From assembly GCA_963836405.1 (NCBI GenBank), contig CAWIJL010000018.1, forward strand, positions 124,001-188,000: a stretch of 64,000 bases of DNA. The letters run 5' to 3'. Source of the DNA: CAWIJJ01 sp963836405 (GTDB lineage Bacteria; Acidobacteriota; Terriglobia; Bryobacterales; Bryobacteraceae). Below are positions 54,441 to 63,903 of the stretch, in pieces (within the stretch, counting starts at the first letter, position 1; every line of letters starts with the position of its first letter). The translations under genes were made by a program, and so were the position numbers. The notes under the pieces were generated by a model. It saw only the letters and a list, made by a program, of their open reading frames with translations. It had not been told where the DNA came from and did not search any database.

Positions 54441-57400
54441 TCACTTGCCCGATTGCGAATGCGGCACCGTCACCGTCGCCGTACGCACGGTGGCGCCGCC
54501 CGCCGGATCCGTGCAGGTGATCGTGATGGTGTGAGTGCGGTCTCCGATGTTTCCCGAACGTTCCGCGCGCAGGCGCACCAGTGTCGGACTCACCACTTCG
54601 AAATCCACCGGTCGGTTTCCGTCGCCCGCCGCATTCGACGGTTCACTGCTTTGCACCGTCACCACACAGGCCGCGCCGCCGCACGTGTCGCTGGCGGCAT
54701 ACGAAAGGTGAACGTCCACCAGCTTGCCGTTCGGCGGCCAGAGCTCGGGTGTGTCCACGGTCACGGCGCTGACCACGGGAGGCGGATTCGATACCAGCGT
54801 CGTGGATATCGCCGAGTTGTTGCCGGGATTCGAATCGAGCGTCTCCGAAGTAACCGCGGCGTTCAGGTTCAACGATGTGCCGTTGGCCAGCTCGCAATCG
54901 ACGGTCACCGCCAGCGTGACCGATTCGCTGGCGCCGCTTGCGAGAAACGGCTTCCGGCACGTGACCACGCCCGCGCTGCCAAACACCGGCGTGGCGCACA
55001 TCCATCCAGCTGGCGCCGCCAGGGACTGGAACGTGGCCAGTCCTGCCGGCACGGTGGCGGTCAGTATCACCTCCGCCGCCGCTTCCGCAAGCGTGTTCGT
55101 CACGGACAAAGTGTACGCCACGTTCTGACCGGTGACGGGCGCCGGCGCCGACGTAATGCTCAGCCCCAGGTCGGCCGCCGGGAAGCGGAAATACGCGACC
55201 GCCGGGTCGTGATCGGAGAGCCGCTCGGGCCGGTCCGGGTCGTTGCGGTAGACCTCCGGAAAATCGGCATTGACGCGGCCATGGGCCAGAGCCGCGAAGT
55301 ACGGCTGGAGGTTCTGTGTGAACAGCACCTGGTCGATCGTTTGCGCGCTGCCCTCGAACACATAGGAATAACGTTCGGCGGCGGGAACCGTATCCGACGC
55401 GTCCACCAGGTCCGGGCTCACCAGGTCCGGGCTGGCCAGCACCACGTTGGACGCCGCTGTCGGCGTGCCCCGCACCGTGCCGGTCACGTCCACGTAACCA
55501 TCGCTGAACGGAAACGCGTTGAAGTCGCCCACCACCACGATGCGCTCGGCCGGATTCGCCGCCTGCCTGGCCTGAATCAGGTCCGCAAGGAACTCCGCCT
55601 GCGCCTTACGTTTGGCGCGCACGCGGGGGCCGTCCGCAGGGTCGTCGATCCCGTTAAGCGACCGCAGATGGTTCGCGATGACGGTGATCGGGAACGCCGC
55701 CGACCCGCCCGGCCCGCGTACCGACGCCGTCAGGATCAGCGGGGGCCGGTCATTCAGCAATTCGGTCGCGCCCGCCGGCGTCGCGTAAGTCGTCGACTTG
55801 CCTTCCTGCGTCACGCCGAGCGCGTCCACGCGGGCGGGCTTGACCAGGAAGCCAACATCGATGCCGCCCACATCGTTGCCTTCCACAAGGTACGCCGTAT
55901 AGGCGGGGTTCGGCAGTCCGGCCGCGGCCGCATCATTATTGACCTGATCGGCTATGTCCTGAAGCGCGCCCAGGTTTTCCATTTCCTGCACGGCCACGAT
56001 ATCGGGCAGCAGCAGGATGTGGCGGAGAGCTAGCGAGGCCTTGCGCAGGCGGTTCGCATAGGCCGCCGGCGTCAGCACCACGTCGCTCACCGCCGGGTCG
56101 TTCGCCGTATCGTAGAACCGCTCCATGTTGAACGAAGCGACAGTGACCTGGTTGGAAGCGGGGGCCGGAACGGGCGTCGCGACAATGTTGCCCGTCACGC
56201 CGGGCGGCGTCCCGGGATCGGGATCGATGGTGTAGGCGCGGAAGCCGTAATCGAGCGGGCCCGTCAGGTTCGTAATCACCGCCCCGGTGGTCACGTCGAG
56301 GGCCGGCACGGGTGCGCCCGCCAAGTCCCGTTGCGCGTCGCTGTCCACACGCAGCCGCTCGGGATTCGCGTCCCAGTAAGGCACGCAGCACGGCGCGCCC
56401 GCGGGCAGCGGGTCGGGAGTCTCGATGCCGGGCTCGCGAAAGGGACGTGCGATTCCGGTAATCACGCCGTAGAAGACGCCGTCGGACGTTGAGGTGGCAT
56501 TCGCTTCCGAAAGGAAGCCGTCGGTTGGCGCCACTGCCGTCAGGGAATCGACCTTCACGCGCATTCCCTCGTACTTTTCGAGTTGGTACAGCCCGCCGGC
56601 GGGATCGGTGTCCGCCGCTGTGAGCAGCACCGGCTCGGGCAGCGCGTTGCCGGTCGAAACCAGGGTCACGGCCGGGCCGCCGCCGATCTCGGTCAAACTC
56701 GGGCCGTTCGCTTCCGGCTGAAACTCGGAGACCGTTCCATTGACCTGCACCAGGTTACCTACGGCCGCGGCGGAGGGCGGAGCGCTGCTCGTGAAAACGA
56801 AAATTCCTTCCGAAGTCGCCGGATCGGCGTCCCCGGCGCCGTCCGGCGTCTGCATGAAAAAGCCGTTGGACTTTCGCCCGGTCACGATCCCGCGCACCGC
56901 CACCGCCTGTCCGGCGTAGGGGGAGCCGTTCCCCGGCCCCTGCACCTGGCTGATGGGCACCACGTCGTCGTTTGCGATCGTGATGGTGCCGGTATCCTTC
57001 GCCACTTCGGCTCCGGAAACGTTGGTCACCTGCACCTGGAAGCTCTCGTTCGCCTCGAACATAGTGTCGCCGATCACCTGCACCGTGAAGGTGTAGGTCG
57101 AATTCCCTTCGGCGATGCTTTGGGCGGTGAGCGACCGCGCCACGTAATCCGAACCGGTCAGGGCCGTGCCGTCGACGGTGGCGATATCGAAAGTGACCCC
57201 GCCGGGGCCGGCCGGCGCCGCCAGGGTGACCTTTACATCGAATGCGGTAGTGCCGGCATCGCCCTCATTGAGAGTTAGATCCTGCACCGAGACGCCGGAA
57301 TCGACCAGCGGGGTCAGCGAGAAATCGTCCACGGCCAAACCGTCGTCCGAGCCGGGCGAAATGTCGAAGTCGAGCCACCGAATCCAGAACGCCGCGCCGT

Positions 57401-57992
57401 CCCCGATGTTGAGGCCGTCGATGGTGGAACTGATGTTCACCGCGTTGGCGTTGCCATTCAGCGCGCCCGTGCTCCCGGAATTGACCGGGCTGGTGAAGTC
57501 GAGCGAACTGTGGCCCGTCCACGTGCCCGTGGCGAGGCTCGAAGCAGTCGTGCTGAATTGAAAATCGATGTGGTCCGCCGGCCTGCCCGTGGCGCCGTAC
57601 CGCCACTGCTCGCCGCGATAGGCGACCGAAATCCGGGTGATGCCCGCCCCGGTATTGTTCACGAAACGGGCGCCGATGCGTGGCGTCAGCGTTCCGCTCA
57701 ACAGCATTCCGAAGGCACGCTCCGAACTACCCGACGCGCCGTAACTGTACGTGTCGCCGCCCGTGTCCGACCCCGTCGATGCCGAGTACATACCGTCGTT
57801 CTTTGCGCTGCTGCCCGTTTCGCTGAAAAACCAGCCGGCCGGAAGCGCGGCGGAGGTTCCCGTGGAAGCCAGCGTGTCGAAGTTTTGGGTATACGGCCAC
57901 CCGGCGGCCGTCAGACTGACGCAAGGTTGCGCCTCTAGCGGCAAGACCGAAAGCGCGGCGGTAAACGCCAAAAGTAACTGAATTGTATTCAA
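54441..57992 (-). CDS. very large secreted endonuclease/exonuclease/phosphatase family protein
   Basis: 1183 residues from TTG 57992, preceded by GGAG. Signal peptide (LLLAFTAALSVLPLEAQ); an N-terminal beta domain with lectin-like WIRWLDFDISPGSDDGLAVD; a Calx-beta domain (about 230-345, LNEGDAGTTAFDVKVTLAAP); an OB-like domain (GQAVAVRGIVTGRKSNGFFM); then the EEP catalytic core with VASFNMERFYD, PDIVAVQEMENLG, VVVGDFNAFPFSDGYVDV and LSDHDPAVAYF. A DUF11 repeat (TGQNVAYTLSVTNTLAE) and a C-terminal HYR-like domain follow. This is the ExeM-type extracellular nuclease layout, suggesting extracellular DNA turnover. No sorting motif is visible. Confidence 0.85.
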   Translation of the reverse strand: MNTIQLLLAFTAALSVLPLEAQPCVSLTAAGWPYTQNFDTLASTGTSAALPAGWFFSETGSSAKNDGMYSASTGSDTGGDTYSYGASGSSERAFGMLLSGTLTPRIGARFVNNTGAGITRISVAYRGEQWRYGATGRPADHIDFQFSTTASSLATGTWTGHSSLDFTSPVNSGSTGALNGNANAVNISSTIDGLNIGDGAAFWIRWLDFDISPGSDDGLAVDDFSLTPLVDSGVSVQDLTLNEGDAGTTAFDVKVTLAAPAGPGGVTFDIATVDGTALTGSDYVARSLTAQSIAEGNSTYTFTVQVIGDTMFEANESFQVQVTNVSGAEVAKDTGTITIANDDVVPISQVQGPGNGSPYAGQAVAVRGIVTGRKSNGFFMQTPDGAGDADPATSEGIFVFTSSAPPSAAAVGNLVQVNGTVSEFQPEANGPSLTEIGGGPAVTLVSTGNALPEPVLLTAADTDPAGGLYQLEKYEGMRVKVDSLTAVAPTDGFLSEANATSTSDGVFYGVITGIARPFREPGIETPDPLPAGAPCCVPYWDANPERLRVDSDAQRDLAGAPVPALDVTTGAVITNLTGPLDYGFRAYTIDPDPGTPPGVTGNIVATPVPAPASNQVTVASFNMERFYDTANDPAVSDVVLTPAAYANRLRKASLALRHILLLPDIVAVQEMENLGALQDIADQVNNDAAAAGLPNPAYTAYLVEGNDVGGIDVGFLVKPARVDALGVTQEGKSTTYATPAGATELLNDRPPLILTASVRGPGGSAAFPITVIANHLRSLNGIDDPADGPRVRAKRKAQAEFLADLIQARQAANPAERIVVVGDFNAFPFSDGYVDVTGTVRGTPTAASNVVLASPDLVSPDLVDASDTVPAAERYSYVFEGSAQTIDQVLFTQNLQPYFAALAHGRVNADFPEVYRNDPDRPERLSDHDPAVAYFRFPAADLGLSITSAPAPVTGQNVAYTLSVTNTLAEAAAEVILTATVPAGLATFQSLAAPAGWMCATPVFGSAGVVTCRKPFLASGASESVTLAVTVDCELANGTSLNLNAAVTSETLDSNPGNNSAISTTLVSNPPPVVSAVTVDTPELWPPNGKLVDVHLSYAASDTCGGAACVVTVQSSEPSNAAGDGNRPVDFEVVSPTLVRLRAERSGNIGDRTHTITITCTDPAGGATVRTATVTVPHSQSGK

Positions 57993-58149
57993 AATCGCGC
58001 TCCTGATGCAGGTAGCCTAACTGTCCTGGCGGCAGTTTGTCATCCTACTCGGACACGCGCGGATTTCGCAGTGGATACAATCGTACTACCGGTTGTAAGA
58101 AGCACTTACGAGCAGCAACAGACGAAGAAAGCAAAGGAGTCGGGTTCAA
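57993..58149. other. intergenic, nothing definite
   Basis: Holds the presumed promoter of the large nuclease (minus strand) and the frayed start of a pseudogene. No hairpin or reading frame stands out. Confidence 0.3.
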
Positions 58150-58778
58150 GGTCTAGCACGATGGCGGTGCCGGCACCCTGGATGCGTTTGTCGCAGTCCG
58201 AGATCTGGAATGCCAGCGCCGCTTTTACGAGGCCGCCGGACGCGAAGCGTTTCAGCCGGTCGGCATCCCCTTTCAAATTACGTCGTATCCGGCGATCAGC
58301 CGCGCATATGCGAGCCTCGTATCATCGTGGATCGGCGACTGGCACGGCGGCCTCGATCCCGCGCAACCGGTCCATTATCCTGGAACTCGAACCCGGCACG
58401 GGACGCTTCACATTTCTGTTCACCCAGGATCTCAGGCGGCTTCTGGACCGAGGGGGATTGGGGCACATCCGCACGCGCCACGTCTGCGCCGACCTGAGTA
58501 GCCCGCTGCTTGATCACATCGCCGGGCACGAGGCGCTCGCGCCGTTTCTCGAGCGCGGCCTGCTCGATTTTGCAATCTTCGATGCAGCCGATCTGCAGCC
58601 TCCGCTGCTGAGGCGCGAGGGCCGGCCGCTCACTCGCCAACTGGTTGCGAACCCGCTCATCGTCATCGCCAGCGGTCAGTCTCGCCTCCAGGCTCGAGTG
58701 GGAACTGAGCCTGGACTTCACGGAATGACTTCGGAGCTGCCCAGTGTGCTCCGCCATAATCCCGCACTTGCGACGTAA
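58150..58778 (+). pseudogene. SAM-dependent methyltransferase relic
   Basis: Pieces of a methyltransferase in two frames: first FQITSYPAISRAYASLV, then, after a frame change near 58370, IILELEPGTGRFTFLF (SAM motif I with the expected glycine pattern changed to EPGTG), FLERGLLDFAIFDAADLQPP and LVANPLIVIASGQ. The order and spacing match a conserved methyltransferase of the ELGAGSGRF type, but the C-terminal half is missing and the last 30 codons are unrelated. Not expected to be functional. Confidence 0.6.
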
Positions 58779-58912
58779 TTAACGATAACTCGCTGCATCG
58801 ACTCTGACTTAGATAGTTTCTTAACGCGCGGACAGCCATTGATCCACGTAGTGCCAACTTATGAACACATGCAGATTGACGCCGCCCCATACTGAAAAGA
58901 GGAGTTTTCAAT

Positions 58913-59644
58913 ATGGTCAAGAGAAACTACTTAGCAACGATCGGGCTGGCTGCAGCGCTGGCCGCGCCAATGCCCGTCCTGGCTTGGCAGAACAACAACA
59001 ACAATCAGGCGGATCGGGATCAGTACGGGCACCACGTCACCATGGATCGGGATCGTACGGGCACCACGTCCACCATGGACCAGATGGGTTCGCGCGACGA
59101 GCAACTCACGAACCGGGTCCAGAACCGGCTCTACGACAGCCTGTCGCTGTTCGGCTCCGACATTCAGGTCCAGGCACGGAAGCACACTGTGACGTTGACG
59201 GGCAAAGTGGCCGACCAGAACGCCAAGCAGCGTGCCGAACGCATCGCAAATAGGACGCCGGGCGTTTACGACGTAGAAAACAAGCTCCAGGTCGACAGCC
59301 AGTACGCCACCAACCGGCGCTCCGATGTTCCGGACGACCGCCTGGCACGCGATGCGGCGCAGGCCATCGGCCGCGAACTCAATGCCAAAGCCGATCAGGA
59401 CTGGTTGTTCGGGTGGGACGTCTCAGCGGGCCAGTGGGAAATTGAAGTGGATGCCGATGGCGGCGTAGTCACGCTTTCGGGCGACGCGAAAACATACGGC
59501 GACGCGAATCGTGCAGTCCAGGCGGCCGCCAAGGTCCCGGGCGTGAAGTCGGTGCGCAACAACATCGGCCTGAGCTGGGAAACCAGAATGAATAACTCAG
59601 ACTGGGGTAACCCTTATTACGGTTACTACCCTTATTGGTATTAG
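58913..59644 (+). CDS. periplasmic BON-domain protein
   Basis: 243 residues from ATG 58913 with AAGAGGAG upstream. Signal peptide (LATIGLAAALAAPMPVLAWQ), an Asn/Gln-rich linker, then two BON domains (LYDSLSLFGSDIQVQARKHT to NKLQVDS; IEVDADGGVVTLSGDAKTYG to SVRNNIGLSW), which bind membranes or envelope components, as in OsmY. The C-terminus is tyrosine-rich (PYYGYYPYWY). Residues about 34-55 are encoded by a 33-base tandem duplication whose second copy is read partly in a shifted frame. Convergent with the HtrA gene, consistent with an envelope-stress role. Confidence 0.88.
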   Translation: MVKRNYLATIGLAAALAAPMPVLAWQNNNNNQADRDQYGHHVTMDRDRTGTTSTMDQMGSRDEQLTNRVQNRLYDSLSLFGSDIQVQARKHTVTLTGKVADQNAKQRAERIANRTPGVYDVENKLQVDSQYATNRRSDVPDDRLARDAAQAIGRELNAKADQDWLFGWDVSAGQWEIEVDADGGVVTLSGDAKTYGDANRAVQAAAKVPGVKSVRNNIGLSWETRMNNSDWGNPYYGYYPYWY

Positions 59645-59684
59645 TGTAATATCGGCAGGCAGACGGGGCGGCCCTGTGCCGCCC

Positions 59685-61130
59685 TCACGATCCAGGTTGG
59701 ACGGTCACGAAGAAGGTCTGCCCTTTGCGGTCGAGCAGCATGAGAAGCGGACCGGAGCCTGACATGGCGCCGGTCACGTCCGCCGCGGACCGCACGGGCT
59801 TGCGGTTCACTTCCAAAAGCACATCTCCGGTTCGAACACCCGCCTCGCCCGCCGGTCCTTCGGGATCGACCGTTGTGACGACTACGCCCGAGGCGCCGCG
59901 ATCCACGCCCAGTTGCGCCGCCAGCGAGGGCGTCAGCGGCACGACGGAAATGCCGAGTTTGCCGCTCGCGCCGGTTTGTGCGGCGGCGGGGGACTCATCG
60001 CCGCCCGCCTCAGCCATTTGGAATTCGCCTAGTTTAACCGTCACCTTCCGTTCGTTTCCGTCGCGGATCACGGTCAGTGTCACTTCCGAGCCCGGCGCCG
60101 TGGTCGCAATCTTGTTGCGGAATTTGTTGCCGTCTTCCACCGGGTCTCCGTTGAGCGCCACGATAACATCGCCCCGCTTCAGGCCAGCGCGGTCGGCCGG
60201 TCCCCCCGCGGTCACGGAATTGATAATCTGGCCGCGCGCCTCCTTGAGCCCGAGAGCCGCGGACATCTCCGGCGTGACGCGCTGGATGCTCACGCCCAAT
60301 TGTCCCCGGCGGACATGTCCAGTGCGCACCAGTTGATCCATCACATTGTGCGCCATGTTCGAAGGGATCGAGAATCCGATTCCGATACTGGCCCCGGTGG
60401 GCGAAAGAATCTGCGAGTTGATGCCGATCAGTTCGGCGTTGGTATTGACGAGCGGCCCGCCGGAGTTGCCTCGATTGATGGCCGTATCGGTCTGGAGAAA
60501 GTCCTCGAATGTACCGTCACTCAACCCCGTCGTACGGCCTTTCGCGCTGATGATCCCCATTGTCACGGTGGTGCCGACGCCGAGCGGATTGCCCACGGCC
60601 AGCACCACGTCTCCAACGCGAACGGCATCCGAATCCCCGAGCGGCAGCACCGCCAGGTTATTCCCGTCGATGTCCAGCACGGCGAGATCGCTTGGAGCAT
60701 CCGACCCGAGCAACCGGGCCGGCATCACCCGCCCGTCCCGCAGTTCAACGCGAATTTCCTCCGCCCCATCCACGACGTGGTGATTGGTCAGGCAATGGCC
60801 GTCCGCCGTAACAATCACTCCGGAACCCAAGCCGTATTGGATTGCTCCTTCTCCTTGGGATTCCCTTTGGGAAGGGCCGAACGAAAACGGGAAAGGAAAC
60901 GGAAATTGCCGGGGAGCCCGCACCCGCCTTTGCGATCGGATGGTCACCACTGCCGGTATAACCCGGTCGACAACCGATGAATACGACTCCACGCCCGGCC
61001 GTGGCGGAGCGGGTTTACCTGGGGGAGGGGTGTTTTCCACCCGCTGGGATACCGGCCGGCAGGCGCCGAGCAGGCCCGCGCCCAGGATCATTGCGAGAAG
61101 CGGAAGAGCGGGCCGCGCTCCATTCCGCAT
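59685..61130 (-). CDS. HtrA/DegP-type serine protease, probable lipoprotein
   Basis: 481 residues. N-terminus has a lipobox (LLGACRPV), so it is probably anchored by cysteine 24. Trypsin-like domain with the catalytic histidine in CLTNHHVVDGAEEIR, aspartate in APSDLAVLDIDGNN and serine in NRGNSGGPLVNTNAEL, then two PDZ domains (RGQIINSVTAGGPADRAGLK and GASGVVVTTVDPEGPAGEAG). Degrades or chaperones misfolded envelope proteins. The ATG directly follows the TAA of the small membrane gene 61131-61304. Confidence 0.93.
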   Translation of the reverse strand: MRNGARPALPLLAMILGAGLLGACRPVSQRVENTPPPGKPAPPRPGVESYSSVVDRVIPAVVTIRSQRRVRAPRQFPFPFPFSFGPSQRESQGEGAIQYGLGSGVIVTADGHCLTNHHVVDGAEEIRVELRDGRVMPARLLGSDAPSDLAVLDIDGNNLAVLPLGDSDAVRVGDVVLAVGNPLGVGTTVTMGIISAKGRTTGLSDGTFEDFLQTDTAINRGNSGGPLVNTNAELIGINSQILSPTGASIGIGFSIPSNMAHNVMDQLVRTGHVRRGQLGVSIQRVTPEMSAALGLKEARGQIINSVTAGGPADRAGLKRGDVIVALNGDPVEDGNKFRNKIATTAPGSEVTLTVIRDGNERKVTVKLGEFQMAEAGGDESPAAAQTGASGKLGISVVPLTPSLAAQLGVDRGASGVVVTTVDPEGPAGEAGVRTGDVLLEVNRKPVRSAADVTGAMSGSGPLLMLLDRKGQTFFVTVQPGS

Positions 61131-61304
61131 TTAAGCCACTGCTCCAATTCCAAGCACTACCATGATGAACAGAACCACGGCGATGAGCAGGAAGACGCCG
61201 AAAACGATCTTCGCGACCGTGGCCGCGGCGGCGGCCACACCCGTGAAGCCCAGCGCGCCGGCGATCAACGCGATAACCAGCGCACCAATTGCAAAACCTA
61301 ACAT
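61131..61304 (-). CDS. 57-residue DUF1328-type membrane protein
   Basis: 57 residues from ATG 61304 behind a strong AGGAGG. Two hydrophobic helices: LGFAIGALVIALIAGALGF and IVFGVFLLIAVVLFIMVV, joined by TGVAAAAATVAK, as in the YtjA/DUF1328 family. Function unknown; possibly a small envelope-stress membrane protein. Its TAA is immediately followed by the ATG of the HtrA gene, so the two are co-translated. Confidence 0.85.
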   Translation of the reverse strand: MLGFAIGALVIALIAGALGFTGVAAAAATVAKIVFGVFLLIAVVLFIMVVLGIGAVA

Positions 61305-61403
61305 TGTACCCTCCTGGTGACAGTGTAAGTCCGCTGCTAAGTCGAGCGATGTCTGGAAAGCAACTTCGCCCGCGGACGCGGTTACACTTGTGTACGGTTT
61401 CCT

Positions 61404-61835
61404 TTAGGGTCGAATCAGGTTCAGTCCGGACTCGGGATCGTAGGACCTCTCCAGGTTGCGCGGCGATTCGCGAATGACAATCTCCAGCGTGGGTCTTACG
61501 TGCGCTTCCATCACGTGTCCGCCCCACGCCGTGCCGTCGGCCTTCCCGACCACGACGTGCGCGTGAATTTTGGGCTTGCCACTGTCCAGCGAAATATCGC
61601 CCGCAAGCGTGAGCACTTCCACCTGTTCGGAAATGGAGTTCCGACGGTAATCCTTCTTTTCCCAATCGAAATACCCCAGTACCACGTCCCGAAAGGCGCC
61701 AATGGCTGTGAAACTGGAGGCGCTCAGGCGATTTTCGGCGGCAAAGCGATTGAGGCACTCGGAAAATTCGTCGCCGGTCTCGAGAATGACAGCCCAGGAC
61801 TTTGCCTCGCCGCTTTCCAAAACCTTGGATCTCAT
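61404..61835 (-). CDS. PPC/DUF296 domain protein
   Basis: 143 residues. Compact PPC fold: VILETGDEFSECLNRFAAEN, SASSFTAIGAFRDVVLGYFD, KIHAHVVVGKADGTAWGGHV with the conserved HxH metal-site histidines, and EAHVRPTLEIVIRE. In plants the domain accompanies AT-hook DNA binding; bacterial stand-alone forms are of unknown role. Confidence 0.87.
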   Translation of the reverse strand: MRSKVLESGEAKSWAVILETGDEFSECLNRFAAENRLSASSFTAIGAFRDVVLGYFDWEKKDYRRNSISEQVEVLTLAGDISLDSGKPKIHAHVVVGKADGTAWGGHVMEAHVRPTLEIVIRESPRNLERSYDPESGLNLIRP

Positions 61836-62040
61836 CGGAACGCCTCCTTTACTCTTTCAGTATCCGGCATGAGCCAGGTTGCGCCCGCGTGAGTGGCCAA
61901 TCGAAACGTTCGTACGCGAGCCGGCCAAGCGCAATCGGGGTGTTGAGACGCACATCCGGATGTGACATCAGTTTTCCGGCATCCGGCGTGCACATACATT
62001 GACGAACCGGCGCCACGCCGGGAGCCAGCTTCCCAATGCG

Positions 62041-63357
62041 ATGAATGTTACAACTCTGGGGTTACTCGAAAAAGTACGGACCAGCTTCTGGTTTATCCCT
62101 TCCGGGATGGTGCTGGGAGCCGCCGCCCTGTCGGTGGTCGGGATCCACGTGGACAACGCAATCAGGGGCAAAGTGATCGAGAAGCTAGGCTGGTTTTACG
62201 CGGGCGGACCCGAGGGAGCCCGCGCGGTGCTGGCCGCCATAGCTGGCTCTATGATCACGGTTGCCGGCGTCGTTTTTTCGATCACGGTGGTGCTGCTTTC
62301 GCTCGCCTCGCAACAGTTCGGACCTCGCATTCTCCGGACTTTCATCCGCGACCGGTCGAATCAGGTGGTGCTCGGAAGTTTCGTTGCGACCTTCGTCTAT
62401 TGCCTTCTGGTTCTCCGCACGGTTCGCGGCACGCAATCGACGGACTTCGTACCGTACATCTCCGTCACTTTCGGAATTCTGCTGGCTGTGGCCAGCATTG
62501 GAGTCCTGATCTTCTTCGTTCATTACGCCGCCGAGTCGATCCAGGCCTCCAGTCTCATCGCGGCCGTGGGGCGGGAACTCGAGGGCGCCATCGACAGCCT
62601 GTATCCGGATCAGATCGGCAGCGGCGACGGTGAGGGCGCGGAGCCGAAATTCCAGTTTGCGGGCACTGAGACCGCAGTGCCCAGCCTCGAGACGGGCTAC
62701 GTCCAGTTCATCGATGGCGACGAGTTGTTGAAGTTGGCGGTCGAACACAGCCTGGTGATCGAAGTTGCCGCGAATCCCGGAGACTTCGTCCGCACGGGCG
62801 ACAGCCTGGTTCGCATCGAGCCGGGCCGCGGGCTGGACGACAAAGTCTGCGGCGCATTGCGCGGAACCTTTGGGCTTGGTGAACGCAGGACGGCCACGCA
62901 GGATATCGACTTCCTGTTCCGGCAGCTAACCGAGATCGCGGTTCGCGCGCTGTCGCCTGGAATCAACGATCCGTTTACCGCTATTGAGTGTCTGGACCGG
63001 CTCAGCGCCGCCCTGAGCCGCCTCGCCGGCAGGACAATCCCCTCGGGGCACAGGCGGGACGAGCAGGGTCACATCCGAGTCATCACCAGGCCGGTTACGT
63101 TCGCGGAAATGGCGCGGACCTCGCTTGGATCGGTCCGGCGCTACGGCGAAACCCACGAGATGGTGATCAGCCGCCTCATGGAGGCGATTCGCGACATGGC
63201 GCCTTTCATTCGCCGCGACGAGGATCGCGACGCGCTTGCCGAAGAGGCGCGACACGCGCTCGATGCCTCTGCGCGCTGGAGCGACGAATGGTCGCGGCGC
63301 CGGATCGAGCGCGAATACCAGGCGGTGTTCACCGCTTTCACGCACGAGCCTGTGTAA
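62041..63357 (+). CDS. DUF2254 membrane protein
   Basis: 438 residues from ATG 62041; an upstream TTG at 61999 is less likely. Four hydrophobic helices in the first half (FWFIPSGMVLGAAALSVVGI; AAIAGSMITVAGVVFSITVV; VVLGSFVATFVYCLLVL; VTFGILLAVASIGVLIFFVH), then a cytoplasmic part with ITVVLLSLASQQFGPRILRT and ALSPGINDPFTAIECLDRL, the DUF2254 signature. Function unknown. Stands alone on the + strand. Confidence 0.87.
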   Translation: MNVTTLGLLEKVRTSFWFIPSGMVLGAAALSVVGIHVDNAIRGKVIEKLGWFYAGGPEGARAVLAAIAGSMITVAGVVFSITVVLLSLASQQFGPRILRTFIRDRSNQVVLGSFVATFVYCLLVLRTVRGTQSTDFVPYISVTFGILLAVASIGVLIFFVHYAAESIQASSLIAAVGRELEGAIDSLYPDQIGSGDGEGAEPKFQFAGTETAVPSLETGYVQFIDGDELLKLAVEHSLVIEVAANPGDFVRTGDSLVRIEPGRGLDDKVCGALRGTFGLGERRTATQDIDFLFRQLTEIAVRALSPGINDPFTAIECLDRLSAALSRLAGRTIPSGHRRDEQGHIRVITRPVTFAEMARTSLGSVRRYGETHEMVISRLMEAIRDMAPFIRRDEDRDALAEEARHALDASARWSDEWSRRRIEREYQAVFTAFTHEPV

Positions 63358-63360
63358 GGC

Positions 63361-63903
63361 TCACTGCCGGCTCGATACCGGGACTTCGTCGCGCTGCGAC
63401 AACAGTTGCTGAACGGAGGCCGGCAGCTCGTGCGCGCGGGATAACAGCAGGCTGACTTCCCATAGTTGCCGGTCTGAATACGCCTTATCGAACGCCGGCA
63501 TTCCGGTCAGCCGGATGCCGTTCTTCACCACCCAGTGCGTCTCGCCTACCGGATCGTCCGTCACGCCCTTGCCGCTCAGCAGCTCTGGGGGCTTCGGGTA
63601 CATGCCCTCCTGAACCTTCGTTTTGCCTTGGCCCGGAAGGCTGTGGCAGAAGGCGCAGGAGGAGCGGTAGAGCCGCGCTCCGGCCAGCAGGTTGGCCTCT
63701 GTGGGCTCTATGGGTGCGGCGGTATCCGCGGCGCCTTCCACCTGTGCGTGCAAAGCATGATGCGAAAGATATCGCTCGAACGGCATCGGCGCGGCCGAGA
63801 CGCTGGCGGGTGCAATCCCGAGCAGGAAGTATCCGAAGACCAAAATCAGGACGCCCGCCACGCCCGCAATCGCGCCCAGCACGAACATCTTCCAACCCGA
63901 CAT
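63361..63903 (-). CDS. membrane-anchored monohaem cytochrome c
   Basis: 180 residues from ATG 63903. N-terminal membrane anchor (MFVLGAIAGVAGVLILVFGYFL). One class I haem c site, CAFCH in YRSSCAFCHSLPGQGK, with the distal methionine probably in RLTGMPAFDKAYSD. Periplasmic electron carrier. Partner oxidase or dehydrogenase not in the window. The 97 bases after its start hold no clear gene; an ATG at 63972 could open one cut by the window edge. Confidence 0.87.
   Translation of the reverse strand: MSGWKMFVLGAIAGVAGVLILVFGYFLLGIAPASVSAAPMPFERYLSHHALHAQVEGAADTAAPIEPTEANLLAGARLYRSSCAFCHSLPGQGKTKVQEGMYPKPPELLSGKGVTDDPVGETHWVVKNGIRLTGMPAFDKAYSDRQLWEVSLLLSRAHELPASVQQLLSQRDEVPVSSRQ

Noticed and set aside
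58071..58778. The whole 235-codon open frame as an intact gene
   Set aside because: Only its second half matches a methyltransferase; the first half matches in a different frame, so it is a relic.
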